Part shown: positions 51,880-61,277 of the stretch, one piece after another | How the letters are laid out: each line of letters begins with the position of its first letter | How positions within the stretch are numbered: the stretch's first letter is position 1 | DNA from: DATAEE01 sp036257535 | GTDB taxonomy: Bacteria > Acidobacteriota > Vicinamibacteria > Vicinamibacterales > 2-12-FULL-66-21 | Length of the DNA stretch: 64,000 bases | Direction: 5' to 3' | Assembly: GCA_036257535.1 (NCBI GenBank) | Contig: DATAFJ010000169.1 | Coordinates: forward strand, 11,394-75,393 | Notes under the pieces: generated by a model | What the model was told of the DNA's origin: nothing | Database searches by the model: none | What the model saw: only the letters and a program-made list of their open reading frames with translations | Position numbers and translations under genes: made by a program

Positions 51880-52628
51880 GCTTTTTGTATGGCTGCTTCC
51901 GCGAGCGGCCCCATGATCGCGTAGCCTTTCGCGTTCGGGTGCAGGTCGTCCTCGCTGAGCTCCGTTCGAAGGAGACCCGACGCGTCGGTCATCGCCGAGA
52001 AGTAGTCCAGGTACACGTAGCCGTTGGTGGCCGCGTACGACTTCACCCAGTCGTTGAGCGCCTTAATCCGATCCATCGGCCGCCGCGTCGTCTGCGGCGG
52101 TGCGGGGTCTCCCGGCTTGTGGTGATACGCGCTCACCGGCAGCACGCTCGCAAGCACTACCCGGATTCCGTTCGCCTTCGCGAGCTCGCTCATCGACGCG
52201 AGATTCGCCTGGATTTCTTCGTTCGTCATCGGCCCGGTGTTCCCCGCGATATCGTTGGTGCCCGCGAGGATGACGACCGCCTTCGGCTTCAGATCGATCA
52301 CGTCGGGGCGGAAACGCACGAGCATCTGCGGCGTCGTCTGGGCGCTGATACCGCGGTCCACGTAGGGCCTGCCCGGAAAGAACCCGCCGAAGTGCGGCTG
52401 CTGCCAGAGGTCGGTGATCGAGTCGCCCATGAAGACGACGCGGGCCTCAGCGGCGGCCGGCGGCGGCAGCTGGCGATTCGCGTCGCGGTAGCGACCGAGT
52501 TGCGCCCAGTCGCGCAGCCGGGCGTCCTGCGTCATGACGTCGGTGAACGCCCGGGCGACCTCGGGGCAGTTGGGAAGTTCTGACGAAGCGGGCGTCTGCA
52601 GCAGGAGGACGAGGAGAAGAGGGGTCAT
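51870..52628 (-). CDS. SGNH/GDSL-type lipase/esterase, exported
   Basis: A 252-aa protein with a short signal (TPLLLVLLLQTPASS). All four SGNH blocks are visible: block I GDSITDLW (Ser about 69), block II with Gly in VDRGISAQTTP, block III AGTNDIAGN (Asn), and block V EDDLHPNAKGY (Asp/His). It should remove acyl or acetyl groups from lipids or polysaccharides. Its 3' end runs into the tandem duplication, and its last codons also occur in the first copy. It is on the minus strand, converging with the amidohydrolase. Confidence 0.92.
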   Translation of the reverse strand: MTPLLLVLLLQTPASSELPNCPEVARAFTDVMTQDARLRDWAQLGRYRDANRQLPPPAAAEARVVFMGDSITDLWQQPHFGGFFPGRPYVDRGISAQTTPQMLVRFRPDVIDLKPKAVVILAGTNDIAGNTGPMTNEEIQANLASMSELAKANGIRVVLASVLPVSAYHHKPGDPAPPQTTRRPMDRIKALNDWVKSYAATNGYVYLDYFSAMTDASGLLRTELSEDDLHPNAKGYAIMGPLAEAAIQKALK

Positions 52629-52689
52629 GTCGCGCCGAATGATACACGGGGCCAGGGCCCCCTCCGAACCCTGGCCCCACCGGAGGCGT

Positions 52690-53262
52690 CTAGCTACACG
52701 TTGATCCGACGACTTTGATTGACCGAGCGGCGAGCCTGTCGTCGACGCGCCGTCCGCTCACCTGCACGGTCTGACCGACGTGTTGACGCAGGGCGAGCGT
52801 CCCGGCCGGCCGGACTTCGAGCTTGCCCGACTTCTTCGTGACGAACATCGTCTTCCAGTTGCGTGACTGCGGCACGTTCGCTCCGCCGACCTCGGTCAGC
52901 ACGAGCCTTCGCCCGTCGTCTTCGCTGCGCAGGCAGCCAACGTAGGTCGAGTCGAGCGCCGGCTTCGCGTCCGTGCGCGACAGCTTCGAGGCGACCGCGA
53001 GCGGCTCGTAGGACGCCGATGCCTGGATGGTCTTCGACGGAGCGCTCTCGCGCTTCGGCGTCGTCGATCGATTCGACATCGCCGCGACGATTGCGATCAC
53101 CGCGAGCATGGCCACCACCGTTGCCGTCAGCAGGCCGATGCCAGCCATGGTGTCATGCGACGATTCCCGCGTCTTCGTCGATCCCGAGGGCGCTGCCTCG
53201 CGGCTGCGCAGGCTTCCGACGTGCTTTACCGACTTCGTCTTCGAGCGTCGTTTCGTCGTCAT
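52690..53262 (-). CDS. Single-pass membrane protein with C-terminal beta domain (unknown)
   Basis: A 190-aa protein: a basic N-terminus (MTTKRRSKTKSVKHV), a TM helix GIGLLTATVVAMLAVIAIVA at about 40-61, a linker, then a beta-rich domain (STYVGCLRSEDDGRRLVLTE, then RPAGTLALRQHVGQTVQVSG, RVDDRLAARSIKVVGSTC) with two Cys that may pair. The last part resembles an OB-like or BOF domain. An AGGAG site is present before the ATG. A GAATTC repeat lies directly upstream. Confidence 0.75.
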   Translation of the reverse strand: MTTKRRSKTKSVKHVGSLRSREAAPSGSTKTRESSHDTMAGIGLLTATVVAMLAVIAIVAAMSNRSTTPKRESAPSKTIQASASYEPLAVASKLSRTDAKPALDSTYVGCLRSEDDGRRLVLTEVGGANVPQSRNWKTMFVTKKSGKLEVRPAGTLALRQHVGQTVQVSGRRVDDRLAARSIKVVGSTCS

Positions 53263-53280
53263 AGTGGCTCCTGGAAATCA

Positions 53281-53315
53281 GAATTCGGAATTCAGAATGC
53301 AGAATTCAGAATTCG
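53281..53315. repeat. Five 7-bp tandem units (GAATTCR)
   Basis: Units start at 53281, 53288, 53295, 53302 and 53309: GAATTCG, GAATTCA, GAATGCA, GAATTCA, GAATTCG. Four contain the palindrome GAATTC. It lies 18 bp upstream of the start of the membrane protein gene, inside the 220-bp divergent gap to the rhamnosidase. The rest of that gap (53316-53482) holds nothing I can identify. Confidence 0.8.
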
Positions 53316-53482
53316 ACGTTCAGAAGCCCGAAGATCATTCAGAATGGCTGCCGTCTTTGGCCCGTCCGCGCAAGCCGTGGGCCGGCGTGCGGTTAGCGAG
53401 AACCGTAATTCGACGCGTGGCGGTCCGACGCGCGATTTTGCGTGGCGGAATTGCAGGAGTGTGATTTCATGAGCCGCCGATC

Positions 53483-55894
53483 GTGAAGCGCAGAACCTTT
53501 CTTCAAACGGTTCCTGTCGCGGCGTTGCTCGGGCGTGCCCGCCTGCGCTCGCAGATTTCCACGCGCCCCACCGATCCGGCTCCGCACGTGAGTCCCGATC
53601 TGTTGACGCAGACGTGGAGCGCACGATGGATCGCGGTGCCCGGCTCATCGGCGTTCGACTACGGCGTCCATCATTTCCGCCGTACGTTCGATCTGGCCGT
53701 CGAGCCGCTCTCGTTCGTCGTCCACGTGAGCGCCGACAATCGCTATCAGCTTTTCGTGAACGGCGAGCGTGTCGTGTGGGGACCGGCGCGATCCGACCTG
53801 AATCGCTGGCGGTTCGAGACAGTCGATATCGCGCGCCACCTGCGCGCCGGGCGAAACGTCGTCGCGGCCCTGGTCTGGAACTTCGGAGAATACGCGCCAG
53901 AGGCGCAGGTCACACACCGCACCGCGTTCATTCTTCAAGGGAATTCCGAGAGCGAGCGCGTGATCGACACGAACGACAAGTGGAAGTGCATGAGGAATCC
54001 CGCGTATTGGCCGCTGCACTATTCGCACGCGCAGATGCGCGGCTACTTCGTTGCCGGTCCCGCGGACAGCGTGGATGGCGCGCAGTATCCGTGGGGCTGG
54101 GCCGACCCGGCGCTCGACGATGGGATGTGGGCGGCGGGGGAGAGCGATCCGCGATGGAGCGGCGCGCCGCGGGAGGTCATCGACGCGCCGAATCGATGGC
54201 TCCTTGTTCCCCGGACGCTGCCACTGATGGAAGAGACGCCTCAGCGGCTGGCGGCGGTGCGTCTTGCAAGCGGCACGACTGTCCCGTCGAGTTTTCCGCG
54301 CGAGCCCTCGTCATTCACGGTGCCGCCGAACACTCGCGCGCGGCTGCTTCTGGATCAATCGCATCTCACGACGGCGTATCCGGAACTCGTGGTCTCGGGC
54401 GGCACCGCGGCGGTGATCCGTCTCGGCTACGCGGAGTCGCTGTTCGCGGATCCGTCGAAGGGTGTCGCGAAGGGGAACCGGAACGACGTCGAAGGCAAGA
54501 CGTTCGTTGGGTACTACGACACGTTCACCAGCGATGGCGGTGTGCGCCGGCTGTACCGCCCGCTCTGGTGGCGAACGTACCGCTACATCGATCTCGACAT
54601 TCAGACGAAGACCGAGCCGCTCACGGTGGAGGACCTTCGCGGCGTCTACACCGGCTATCCCTTTCAAATGAAGGCGCGGTTCGAAGGCTCCGACCGGCTG
54701 TCGAAGATGCTCGAGATCGGCTGGCGCACGGCGCGGCTCTGCGCGCATGAGACCTATATGGACTGCCCGTACTACGAGCAGCTCCAGTACGCCGGCGATA
54801 CGCGCATCCAGGCGCTCGTTTCGTACTACAACGCCGGCGACGCCCGCCTCGCGCGGAACGCGATCGCACAGCTGAACGACTCGAGGACGGCCGAGGGAGC
54901 GACGATGAGCCGTGCGCCGACGCGGCAGCAGCAGTACATCCCGCCGTTCTCGCTCTGGTGGATCGGCATGGTCCACGACTACTGGCGCTATGTGAACGAC
55001 CCGGAGTTCGTGCGCGAGATGCTGCCGGGCGTCCGCGCGGTACTGGGGTTCTTCGCCCGCTATCAGAGATCGAACGGATCGCTCGCCCCACTGCCGTGGT
55101 GGAATTTCGTCGACTGGGCCTGGAAGAACCGCGGAATTCCGCCGATGGTCGCCGGCGGTTCCTCGGCGGCAATCGATCTCCAGCTTTTGCTCGCGCTCGA
55201 CTGGGCCGCCGATCTCGAGGAAGCGCTCGGGTCGAAGACGCGTGCCGCGGAGTGCCGCGCGTCAGCGACGGCGCTGCGCACGACGATCCGCCAGCTGTAT
55301 TGGGACTCGTCGCGGCTGCTCGTCGCCGACACGCCGCGCAAGGTTGAATACTCGCAGCACGCGAACGCGCTGGCTGTTCTCGCGCGCGTAGTCGACGGCG
55401 AAGACGCCCGGGCGCTCGTGGGCCGGACACTGAAGGATGGCTCGCTCACGCAGTGCACGTTCTACTTCCGTCACTACCTGCACTCGGCCGTCAACCAGGT
55501 CGGCGAAGGGGACCGCTATCCCGATCTGCTCACAGCGTGGGACGACATGCTCGCGCGCGGGCTCACCACGTGGGCGGAGAACCCGGAGCCGACGCGATCC
55601 GACTGCCACGCCTGGAGCGCGAGCCCGAACTTCGAGATTTTCCGCACCGTGCTCGGGATCGATTCCGCGGCGCCGGGCTTCAGGCGCGTCAGCATCCGGC
55701 CGTTTCTCGGCAAGCTCGCGCGCGTGTCAGGCACGATTCCCCACCCGGCGGGTGAGGTCTCGGTCAGCTTGGCGTTGAGTGCGGATGGAAAACTGTCGGC
55801 GGAGGTTTCCCTGCCGCCGAACGTGACGGGCGAGTTTATCTGGCGGGGACAGCGACGGGAATTGAAAGGGGGTCAGACAGAGTTTGCGGTCTGA
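53483..55894 (+). CDS. Glycoside hydrolase family 78-like alpha-L-rhamnosidase
   Basis: An 803-aa enzyme. The N-terminus KRRTFLQTVPVAALLG is a Tat-like leader. A carbohydrate-binding beta part follows (HHFRRTFDLAVEPLSFVVHV; ADNRYQLFVNGERVVWGPAR, the usual N-terminal rhamnosidase domain). The (alpha/alpha)6 catalytic part starts near 395 with the motif MDCPYYEQLQYAGDTR (about 426-441), a variant of the GH78 D-C-P-x-R-x-E-R-x-x-x-x-G-D box. A C-terminal beta domain (HPAGEVSVSLALSADGKLSA) closes it. The start is GTG at 53483. The last ~9 residues come from a REP-like hairpin. It likely removes terminal rhamnose (or other deoxy sugars) from plant or bacterial glycans and converges with a TonB receptor that could import the products. 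Confidence 0.85.
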   Translation: MKRRTFLQTVPVAALLGRARLRSQISTRPTDPAPHVSPDLLTQTWSARWIAVPGSSAFDYGVHHFRRTFDLAVEPLSFVVHVSADNRYQLFVNGERVVWGPARSDLNRWRFETVDIARHLRAGRNVVAALVWNFGEYAPEAQVTHRTAFILQGNSESERVIDTNDKWKCMRNPAYWPLHYSHAQMRGYFVAGPADSVDGAQYPWGWADPALDDGMWAAGESDPRWSGAPREVIDAPNRWLLVPRTLPLMEETPQRLAAVRLASGTTVPSSFPREPSSFTVPPNTRARLLLDQSHLTTAYPELVVSGGTAAVIRLGYAESLFADPSKGVAKGNRNDVEGKTFVGYYDTFTSDGGVRRLYRPLWWRTYRYIDLDIQTKTEPLTVEDLRGVYTGYPFQMKARFEGSDRLSKMLEIGWRTARLCAHETYMDCPYYEQLQYAGDTRIQALVSYYNAGDARLARNAIAQLNDSRTAEGATMSRAPTRQQQYIPPFSLWWIGMVHDYWRYVNDPEFVREMLPGVRAVLGFFARYQRSNGSLAPLPWWNFVDWAWKNRGIPPMVAGGSSAAIDLQLLLALDWAADLEEALGSKTRAAECRASATALRTTIRQLYWDSSRLLVADTPRKVEYSQHANALAVLARVVDGEDARALVGRTLKDGSLTQCTFYFRHYLHSAVNQVGEGDRYPDLLTAWDDMLARGLTTWAENPEPTRSDCHAWSASPNFEIFRTVLGIDSAAPGFRRVSIRPFLGKLARVSGTIPHPAGEVSVSLALSADGKLSAEVSLPPNVTGEFIWRGQRRELKGGQTEFAV

Positions 55895-55900
55895 CCCCCT
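55867..55900. repeat. REP-like hairpin AGGGGGTCAGAC
   Basis: Perfect 12-bp arms at 55867-55878 and 55889-55900 with a 10-nt loop. The stop codon of the rhamnosidase (55892-55894) is inside the right arm. It may act as a terminator between the two convergent genes. The arm shares GGTCAGAC with the type of hairpin at 32632 and 39406 (design alike, sequence different). Confidence 0.8.
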
Positions 55901-55911
55901 CGCGCCTAGAA

Positions 55912-58900
55912 CTAGAAGATAAACCTCAGGCTCAACTGGATGTCACGCCGGTCGTCGCTCTTGGTCGTGATGCGTCCGAAGTTGGCGTTGTTCGGATCCG
56001 CGTAACCCAGCTCACCCGCGAGCTGGTTGGTCTGCGCGCCCCTCTGCGCTCCCGTGCTCAAACCAAGGTTCGGATGGTTCGGGAAGTTGAAGAACTCCGC
56101 CCGGAACTGCAGCCTGCGCATCCCGCCCAGGTTGAAGTTCTTGAAGAGCGCGATGTCCCACTGCTGCTGCCCCGGGTTGTAGATGACGTTCTTCGGCGCG
56201 TTGCCGAACGTGCCGGCGGCCGGCGCCGCGAACGCAGCCGGGTTGAACCAGAAGTTGTCGTCGCGCCCCGCGCCCTCGGAGAACTGACCGTTGGCGCCCG
56301 CCTTCGGATCGCCGACGAGATCGAACGGCTGGCCGAAGCCGCCGTCGCCGACGCCGGCGATGTCGTTCGTTCGGATGACGGAGAACGGCGTTCCGGTCCG
56401 CATGAACGTCGCGCCGGAGATCTGCCAGCCGCCGAGCAGGTTCTTCATGAGCGTGTTCTGCTCGCGCCAGAAGGGCAGATCGTAGATGTAGTAGAAGTTC
56501 AGCGAGTGGCGGCGGTCGTAGTTCGACGGACCCCAGAAGCCGGTGTCGTCGTAGGTGTTCCACACGACGTTCCGCTTGTCGCTGCCGTTGTCTTCGGACT
56601 TGCCGACCGTGTACGCGATGCCGACCTTCAGGCCGTTGCTGTAGCGCCGGTCTGCGCTGATCTGGAGGCTGTTGTACAACGACCGCGCGGCGTTCTCCGA
56701 GATGCGGATGACGCCATACCCCAGGAACGGCCGCAACGCGGCGATGTTCGCATCAGGATTCGCCTGAATCGTCCCCGGCTGCAGCTGGTTGAGATTGCGC
56801 TCCCGCTGCAGGTAGAGACCCCTGCGGCCGACGTAGGTCACGTCGAGAACGAAGCCGTACGGAATCTCCCGTGCGGCGCCGATCGCCCACATGTACGAGG
56901 TCGGGTGCTTGAACACGACGTCCTGCGCCTGCATCGCGAACGGCAGGTCGGTCGACGCGCCCGCGCCGCCGCCGGGGTTGTCCACGCTGCCGTTGGACAC
57001 GGTCACCATCGGCTGGAACGGCGGGTTGCCGCCGAGGATCGTCGAGTCGTTGAGCGTCACGCGGTTGTGGAAAACGCCGGCGCTCGCGCGAACCGTCGTC
57101 TTGTCGTTCACCGAGTACGCGACGCCGAGCCGCGGCTCAATGACGTTGTAGTGCATCTCAGAAAAGCCGCGCGGCTCGCCCTGGAAGAGCGCCTGGACGC
57201 TCGGGTCTGACGCGACGCCGAGATCGTTCCCCTCGCCCTCGAACCCGTCGCCCGGCAGCACGATGCCGTTGTAGCGGTCGCCTCCGACGAGCCGGCCGGT
57301 CGCCGGGTTGATGACCGCCGCGCGCGACGGATCGTAGAAGCGCTGATCGAAGTTCGCTATGTTGTTCGTCGTCGAGTACCAGGGCGGCCAGAAGACCCAG
57401 CGAATGCCGCCTTCGACGGTAAGGTCGGAAGTCGGTCTCCACGAGTCCTGGAAGAAGATGTCCGTCGCGAGCGACCGCCACTTCGTGAACGCGCGCTCGC
57501 CGAGTTCAGCGTAGTTGCTGTAGAGCCCCATCGCCATGTTCGCGATCCCCACGTTCGTGCCCCCGGGGCGGTTGTCCAGGAATTCGAACCGGCCGTTCTG
57601 GTTGTTCGTGCCGCCCGGAATCGCGAGCACGTTGATCTGGTCGAAGTCGTCTTCGCCCGAGTACTCGAGGATGACACCCGCCTTGAACGTGTGCCGTCCC
57701 CTCACGAGCGTCGCCACGTCCGACACGGTGTGGATCGGTCCCTGAGACGACGCCGGGTACGGGCCGCCGTCGATCTCGTTGAACCCGCCGCTGCCGACCG
57801 AGATCGTCGGAATCTTGTCGTCGATCTCCTTGTCGGAAAAGATGTACGGGAAGTTGATTCCAGTACGGCTGCGCTGATACAGCCCCGATTCGGTGAAGAC
57901 GTTGATGAACACCTCGTCGAGCGAGTGCGTATAGCTCAACTCGTTGACGAGGTCGCTCCCCCACGTGCTCGTCCAGTTGATGATCTGCGTCGAGTTGGGC
58001 CGGTCCCAATCGGTTCGCGCGAACGGGAACTGGCCGCGGAAGGCATCGACGGCGACCCAGTTCTGGCTCGAATACCGGTACGTCAGCTGGTGGCTGTCGT
58101 TCACGCGGTAGTCCAGCCGAATGGTGTCCTTCCGCTGATCCTGCGGGTTCTCGCTGCTCTGACTGAGGTTGGCCGTGCCCTGCCGGAAACCTGGCGTGGG
58201 CAACGGGTAGGTGTTCAGCATAGCCAGCCCGTTCGGCGACAAGAGCTCCGGCGGGATGACGTTGTTCGGAAACGGCGTGTTCGTCCTCGGATCCATGATC
58301 ACGCGCGCGCCGGTGAAGAACCCGTTGTTCGGATCCAGCAACTCGCCGAAGTCACCGCGGCGCATCCTCTCGGTCGGGACCGTGGCGGTGTTCGTTTGAA
58401 CCTGGAAGAAGTCCACCCACTCCTGGGCCCCGAAGAAAAAGAACTTGTCCTTGAAGAACTCACCGGGGACCGGACCGCCGACCGAATAACCGTACTGCTT
58501 GAACTCGAAGGGTGCAGGGCCTGAGTTCTCCGCCGGGTTCGTGCTGCGGTTGCGCGACCACGTATTGGCCTGCAGGGTCTCGTCGCGGAAGAAGATCGAC
58601 GAGCTGCCGCTGTACCGGTTGCTGCCGCTCTTCGTGACGAAGCGGATCTGGCCGCCGCTTGCACGCCCGTATTCAGGCATGTAGTTCGCGGTCAGGAGCT
58701 GAACCTCCTGGACGGCTTCGACGTCGGGGATGCCGATGATCGTCCCGGACGAGCGGGTGCGGATCGCGATCGCGCCGTCGTTGTAAATCGTGTTTTCGTC
58801 GGGCCGGCTGCCGTTGATGCTGTACCCGCCGTTGCTGAACGCCGCGAACCCGAGGTTGTTGAAGCTGCCTCCGACCACGCCCGCCTTCAGGCCGGCGACG

Positions 58901-59364
58901 CCGAGCGGGTTGCGCCCCTGGAACGACAGGAGCTCGATGTCCTTCGCTTCGACGGTCTTCCGAATGGACGCGTCCGTCTGGAGCGGCGTCGCTTCGGCAG
59001 TCACGGTCAGCGCCTCTGTGATCGCGCCAGTCTCGAGCGTGATGTCCACGTTGATGCGCGCGGAGGCGTCGAGCCGCACGCCGACCTGCAGGCCCTTCTT
59101 GAAGCCTTCGAGCTCCACCTGGACGTCATAGGTGCCCGGAGCGAGGGACGGAAAGACGTAGTACCCAGTCGAGTCGCTGACAACTGACCGCGTCAGCCGC
59201 GTCTGGGTATTGATGGCGGTGACGGTCGCGCCCGGGATGACGGCGCCGGATTGATCCTTGACGAATCCGGCGATCTGACCGCGTTCGAGCTGTGCCGCGG
59301 CGGGGGCGGGCACGACCAGAGAAACGAGCAACAGAACCAACGCGCTGGCAACCGAAGCCCTCAT
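55912..59364 (-). CDS. TonB-dependent receptor with N-terminal carboxypeptidase-regulatory domain (second copy)
   Basis: A 1150-aa outer-membrane protein with signal peptide (1-24, ending APAAAQ) and the same layout as the first receptor: regulatory beta-sandwich (about 30-110: IAGFVKDQSGAVIPGATVTA, then GYYVFPSLAPGTYDVQVELE), plug (about 120-260: LSFQGRNPLGVAGLKAGVVG, NGSRPDENTIYNDGA) and barrel ending QLSLRFIF. A very good AGGAGG site is 8 bp before ATG 59364. The plug lacks the usual VELPLNGR start and has LLSFQGRN. It converges with the rhamnosidase; sugar or glycoside uptake is an inference from that neighbour. Confidence 0.92.
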   Translation of the reverse strand: MRASVASALVLLLVSLVVPAPAAAQLERGQIAGFVKDQSGAVIPGATVTAINTQTRLTRSVVSDSTGYYVFPSLAPGTYDVQVELEGFKKGLQVGVRLDASARINVDITLETGAITEALTVTAEATPLQTDASIRKTVEAKDIELLSFQGRNPLGVAGLKAGVVGGSFNNLGFAAFSNGGYSINGSRPDENTIYNDGAIAIRTRSSGTIIGIPDVEAVQEVQLLTANYMPEYGRASGGQIRFVTKSGSNRYSGSSSIFFRDETLQANTWSRNRSTNPAENSGPAPFEFKQYGYSVGGPVPGEFFKDKFFFFGAQEWVDFFQVQTNTATVPTERMRRGDFGELLDPNNGFFTGARVIMDPRTNTPFPNNVIPPELLSPNGLAMLNTYPLPTPGFRQGTANLSQSSENPQDQRKDTIRLDYRVNDSHQLTYRYSSQNWVAVDAFRGQFPFARTDWDRPNSTQIINWTSTWGSDLVNELSYTHSLDEVFINVFTESGLYQRSRTGINFPYIFSDKEIDDKIPTISVGSGGFNEIDGGPYPASSQGPIHTVSDVATLVRGRHTFKAGVILEYSGEDDFDQINVLAIPGGTNNQNGRFEFLDNRPGGTNVGIANMAMGLYSNYAELGERAFTKWRSLATDIFFQDSWRPTSDLTVEGGIRWVFWPPWYSTTNNIANFDQRFYDPSRAAVINPATGRLVGGDRYNGIVLPGDGFEGEGNDLGVASDPSVQALFQGEPRGFSEMHYNVIEPRLGVAYSVNDKTTVRASAGVFHNRVTLNDSTILGGNPPFQPMVTVSNGSVDNPGGGAGASTDLPFAMQAQDVVFKHPTSYMWAIGAAREIPYGFVLDVTYVGRRGLYLQRERNLNQLQPGTIQANPDANIAALRPFLGYGVIRISENAARSLYNSLQISADRRYSNGLKVGIAYTVGKSEDNGSDKRNVVWNTYDDTGFWGPSNYDRRHSLNFYYIYDLPFWREQNTLMKNLLGGWQISGATFMRTGTPFSVIRTNDIAGVGDGGFGQPFDLVGDPKAGANGQFSEGAGRDDNFWFNPAAFAAPAAGTFGNAPKNVIYNPGQQQWDIALFKNFNLGGMRRLQFRAEFFNFPNHPNLGLSTGAQRGAQTNQLAGELGYADPNNANFGRITTKSDDRRDIQLSLRFIF

Positions 59365-59524
59365 GGCTTGACCTCCTCGGATCGCTCGGAGAGCACGAGC
59401 GAGAACCTGGGACTTTCCGGATGCTAGTGCGGATCAACTGTCTCTGCAACCCGCCTTTTTGCGGCGACGCGTCGTGCCGACGCGGTGAAACCCGTGCAGC
59501 ACGGCTGTGTGTAGTCGACGTAAA

Positions 59525-61255
59525 ATGACGGGCGCCGTGCAGATCATTCGATCCCGGAAAACCTGGGACGTCGTCATCGTCGGCTCGGGTGCGGGCGGCG
59601 GAATGGCCGCGAAGGTCCTGACTGAAGCGGGCGCCGATGTCCTCATGCTCGAGGCAGGTATTCACTGGGACTCCGCGCGCGACTCGAGGATGTTCGCCTG
59701 GTCGTACGACTCGCCGAGGCGAGGCTCAGCCATTCCGGAGCGTCAGTTCGGAGAGTTCGACGCCGGATTGGGTGGATGGACGCTCGAAGGCGAGCCTTAT
59801 ACAAGCGCGCCGGGGAACCGGTTCGACTGGTTTCGCACCCGGATGCTCGGCGGCAGGACGAACCACTGGGGACGCATCTCGCTGAGGTTCGGGCCGGACG
59901 ACTTCCGCCGGAAGAGCCTCGACGGCCTCGGCCACGACTGGCCGATCACGTACGACGACGTGAAGCCGTACTACGACGAGGTGGACAAGCTCATCGGTCT
60001 CTTCGGATCGTACGAAGCCCTGCCGAACGAGCCGAACGGCATCTTCCAGCCGCCACCGAAGCCGCGCTGCTACGAGCTGCTCGTCAAACAGGCGGCAGAC
60101 CGGCTGAACATCACCTGCTACCCGATCCGGCTGTCGATCCTTACGCAGCCGCTCAATGGTCGGCCCGCGTGTCACTACTGCGGCGAGTGCGGACGGGGCT
60201 GCGCGACGCACTCGAACTTCTCGTCGCCGTCGGTGCTCCTGCCTCCGGCGCTCAAGACGGGACGGCTCACGGTCCAGACCAACGCGATGGCGCGCGAGGT
60301 CACGACGAATGAGGCCGGGCTCGCCACCGGCGTCACCTACGTCGACAAGAAGACGGGTCGCGAGAACCACGTCGGGGCGCGCATCGTGGTGCTCGCCGCG
60401 AGCGCATGCGAGAGCGCGCGCATCCTGCTCAACTCGCGATCGCCGCGATCGCCGCATGGCCTGGCGAACGGCAACGGGATGGTCGGGAAGTATCTGACCG
60501 ACACGACGGGCACCTCGATGGGCGCGTTCATCCCGAAACTGATGGACAACGTTCCGCACAACGAGGACGGCGCCGGGTTCGCGCATCTCTACATGCCGTG
60601 GTGGCTCGACAACAAGAAGGTCGATTTCCCGCGCGGCTACCACATCGAGTTCGGCGGCGGCCGCCGGATGCCGACCTATGGCTTCCTCGGCGGCATCCAC
60701 CAGCTTGCGGCGCTCGACTCGTCGCGGCCGCCCGACGCGAAGGGGTACGGCAAATCGCTCAAGGACGACTACCGCCGCTACTACGGCGCGACGCTCTACT
60801 TCGCGGGACGCGGCGAGATGGTCCCGAACGACGACACCTACTGCGAGATCGACCCCGAAGTAGTGGATCGCTGGGGCATTCCCGTACTGCGGTTCCATTT
60901 CAAGTGGACGGACCACGAGTACAAGCAGGTCAAGCACATGCACGAGACCTTCCGCGCGATCGTCGCGGAGATGGGCGGGACTCCGCTCGGTCCGATGCCG
61001 CCGGCCGAGGAGGGCTACGGGATCGAGCCGGGCGGACGAATCATCCACGAACTCGGATGCGTGAGAATGGGGAACGATCCGCAGACGTCGGTGCTGAACA
61101 GCAACTGCCAGGCGCACGAAGTGAAGAACCTGTTCGTGACCGACGGCGGCCCGTTCGTGTCACAGGCCGACAAGAACCCGACGTGGACCATCCTCGCGCT
61201 CGCGATGCGCACGTCTCGGTACATTGCGGAGCAGAGGAAAGCGGGCTCCGTGTAG
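59525..61255 (+). CDS. GMC-family FAD oxidoreductase (gluconate-2-dehydrogenase-like, large subunit)
   Basis: A 576-aa protein. DVVIVGSGAGGGMAAKVLTE is the FAD Rossmann motif near residues 15-34; GGRTNHWGRIS is the GMC signature 1. The end HELGCVRMG...VTDGGPFVSQADKNPTWT is the usual C-terminal GMC end with its His pair region. Near residues 216-226 the Cys cluster C-x2-C-x2-C-x3-C (CHYCGECGRGC) is present, as in members that work with a cytochrome. The ATG at 59525 is preferred over the GTG at 59507. It is followed 22 bp later by the subunit-3 gene. Relatives oxidise sugars at C2/C3; the start of the 3-keto-glycoside route is a plausible role. Confidence 0.9.
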   Translation: MTGAVQIIRSRKTWDVVIVGSGAGGGMAAKVLTEAGADVLMLEAGIHWDSARDSRMFAWSYDSPRRGSAIPERQFGEFDAGLGGWTLEGEPYTSAPGNRFDWFRTRMLGGRTNHWGRISLRFGPDDFRRKSLDGLGHDWPITYDDVKPYYDEVDKLIGLFGSYEALPNEPNGIFQPPPKPRCYELLVKQAADRLNITCYPIRLSILTQPLNGRPACHYCGECGRGCATHSNFSSPSVLLPPALKTGRLTVQTNAMAREVTTNEAGLATGVTYVDKKTGRENHVGARIVVLAASACESARILLNSRSPRSPHGLANGNGMVGKYLTDTTGTSMGAFIPKLMDNVPHNEDGAGFAHLYMPWWLDNKKVDFPRGYHIEFGGGRRMPTYGFLGGIHQLAALDSSRPPDAKGYGKSLKDDYRRYYGATLYFAGRGEMVPNDDTYCEIDPEVVDRWGIPVLRFHFKWTDHEYKQVKHMHETFRAIVAEMGGTPLGPMPPAEEGYGIEPGGRIIHELGCVRMGNDPQTSVLNSNCQAHEVKNLFVTDGGPFVSQADKNPTWTILALAMRTSRYIAEQRKAGSV

Positions 61256-61275
61256 GCCCGGCCTTCAGGCCGGGC
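61256..61275. repeat. Perfect 8-bp hairpin GCCCGGCC-TTCA-GGCCGGGC
   Basis: It begins on the base after the GMC stop codon and ends 2 bp before the subunit-3 start. There is no U-tract. It may reduce transcription between the two genes or protect the mRNA end, or it may be one of the extragenic palindromes of this genome. Confidence 0.6.
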
Positions 61276-61277
61276 GT

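Noticed and set aside
53281..53315. CRISPR-like or restriction-site cluster
   Set aside because: Units are 7 bp and contiguous with no spacers, so it is a tandem repeat.
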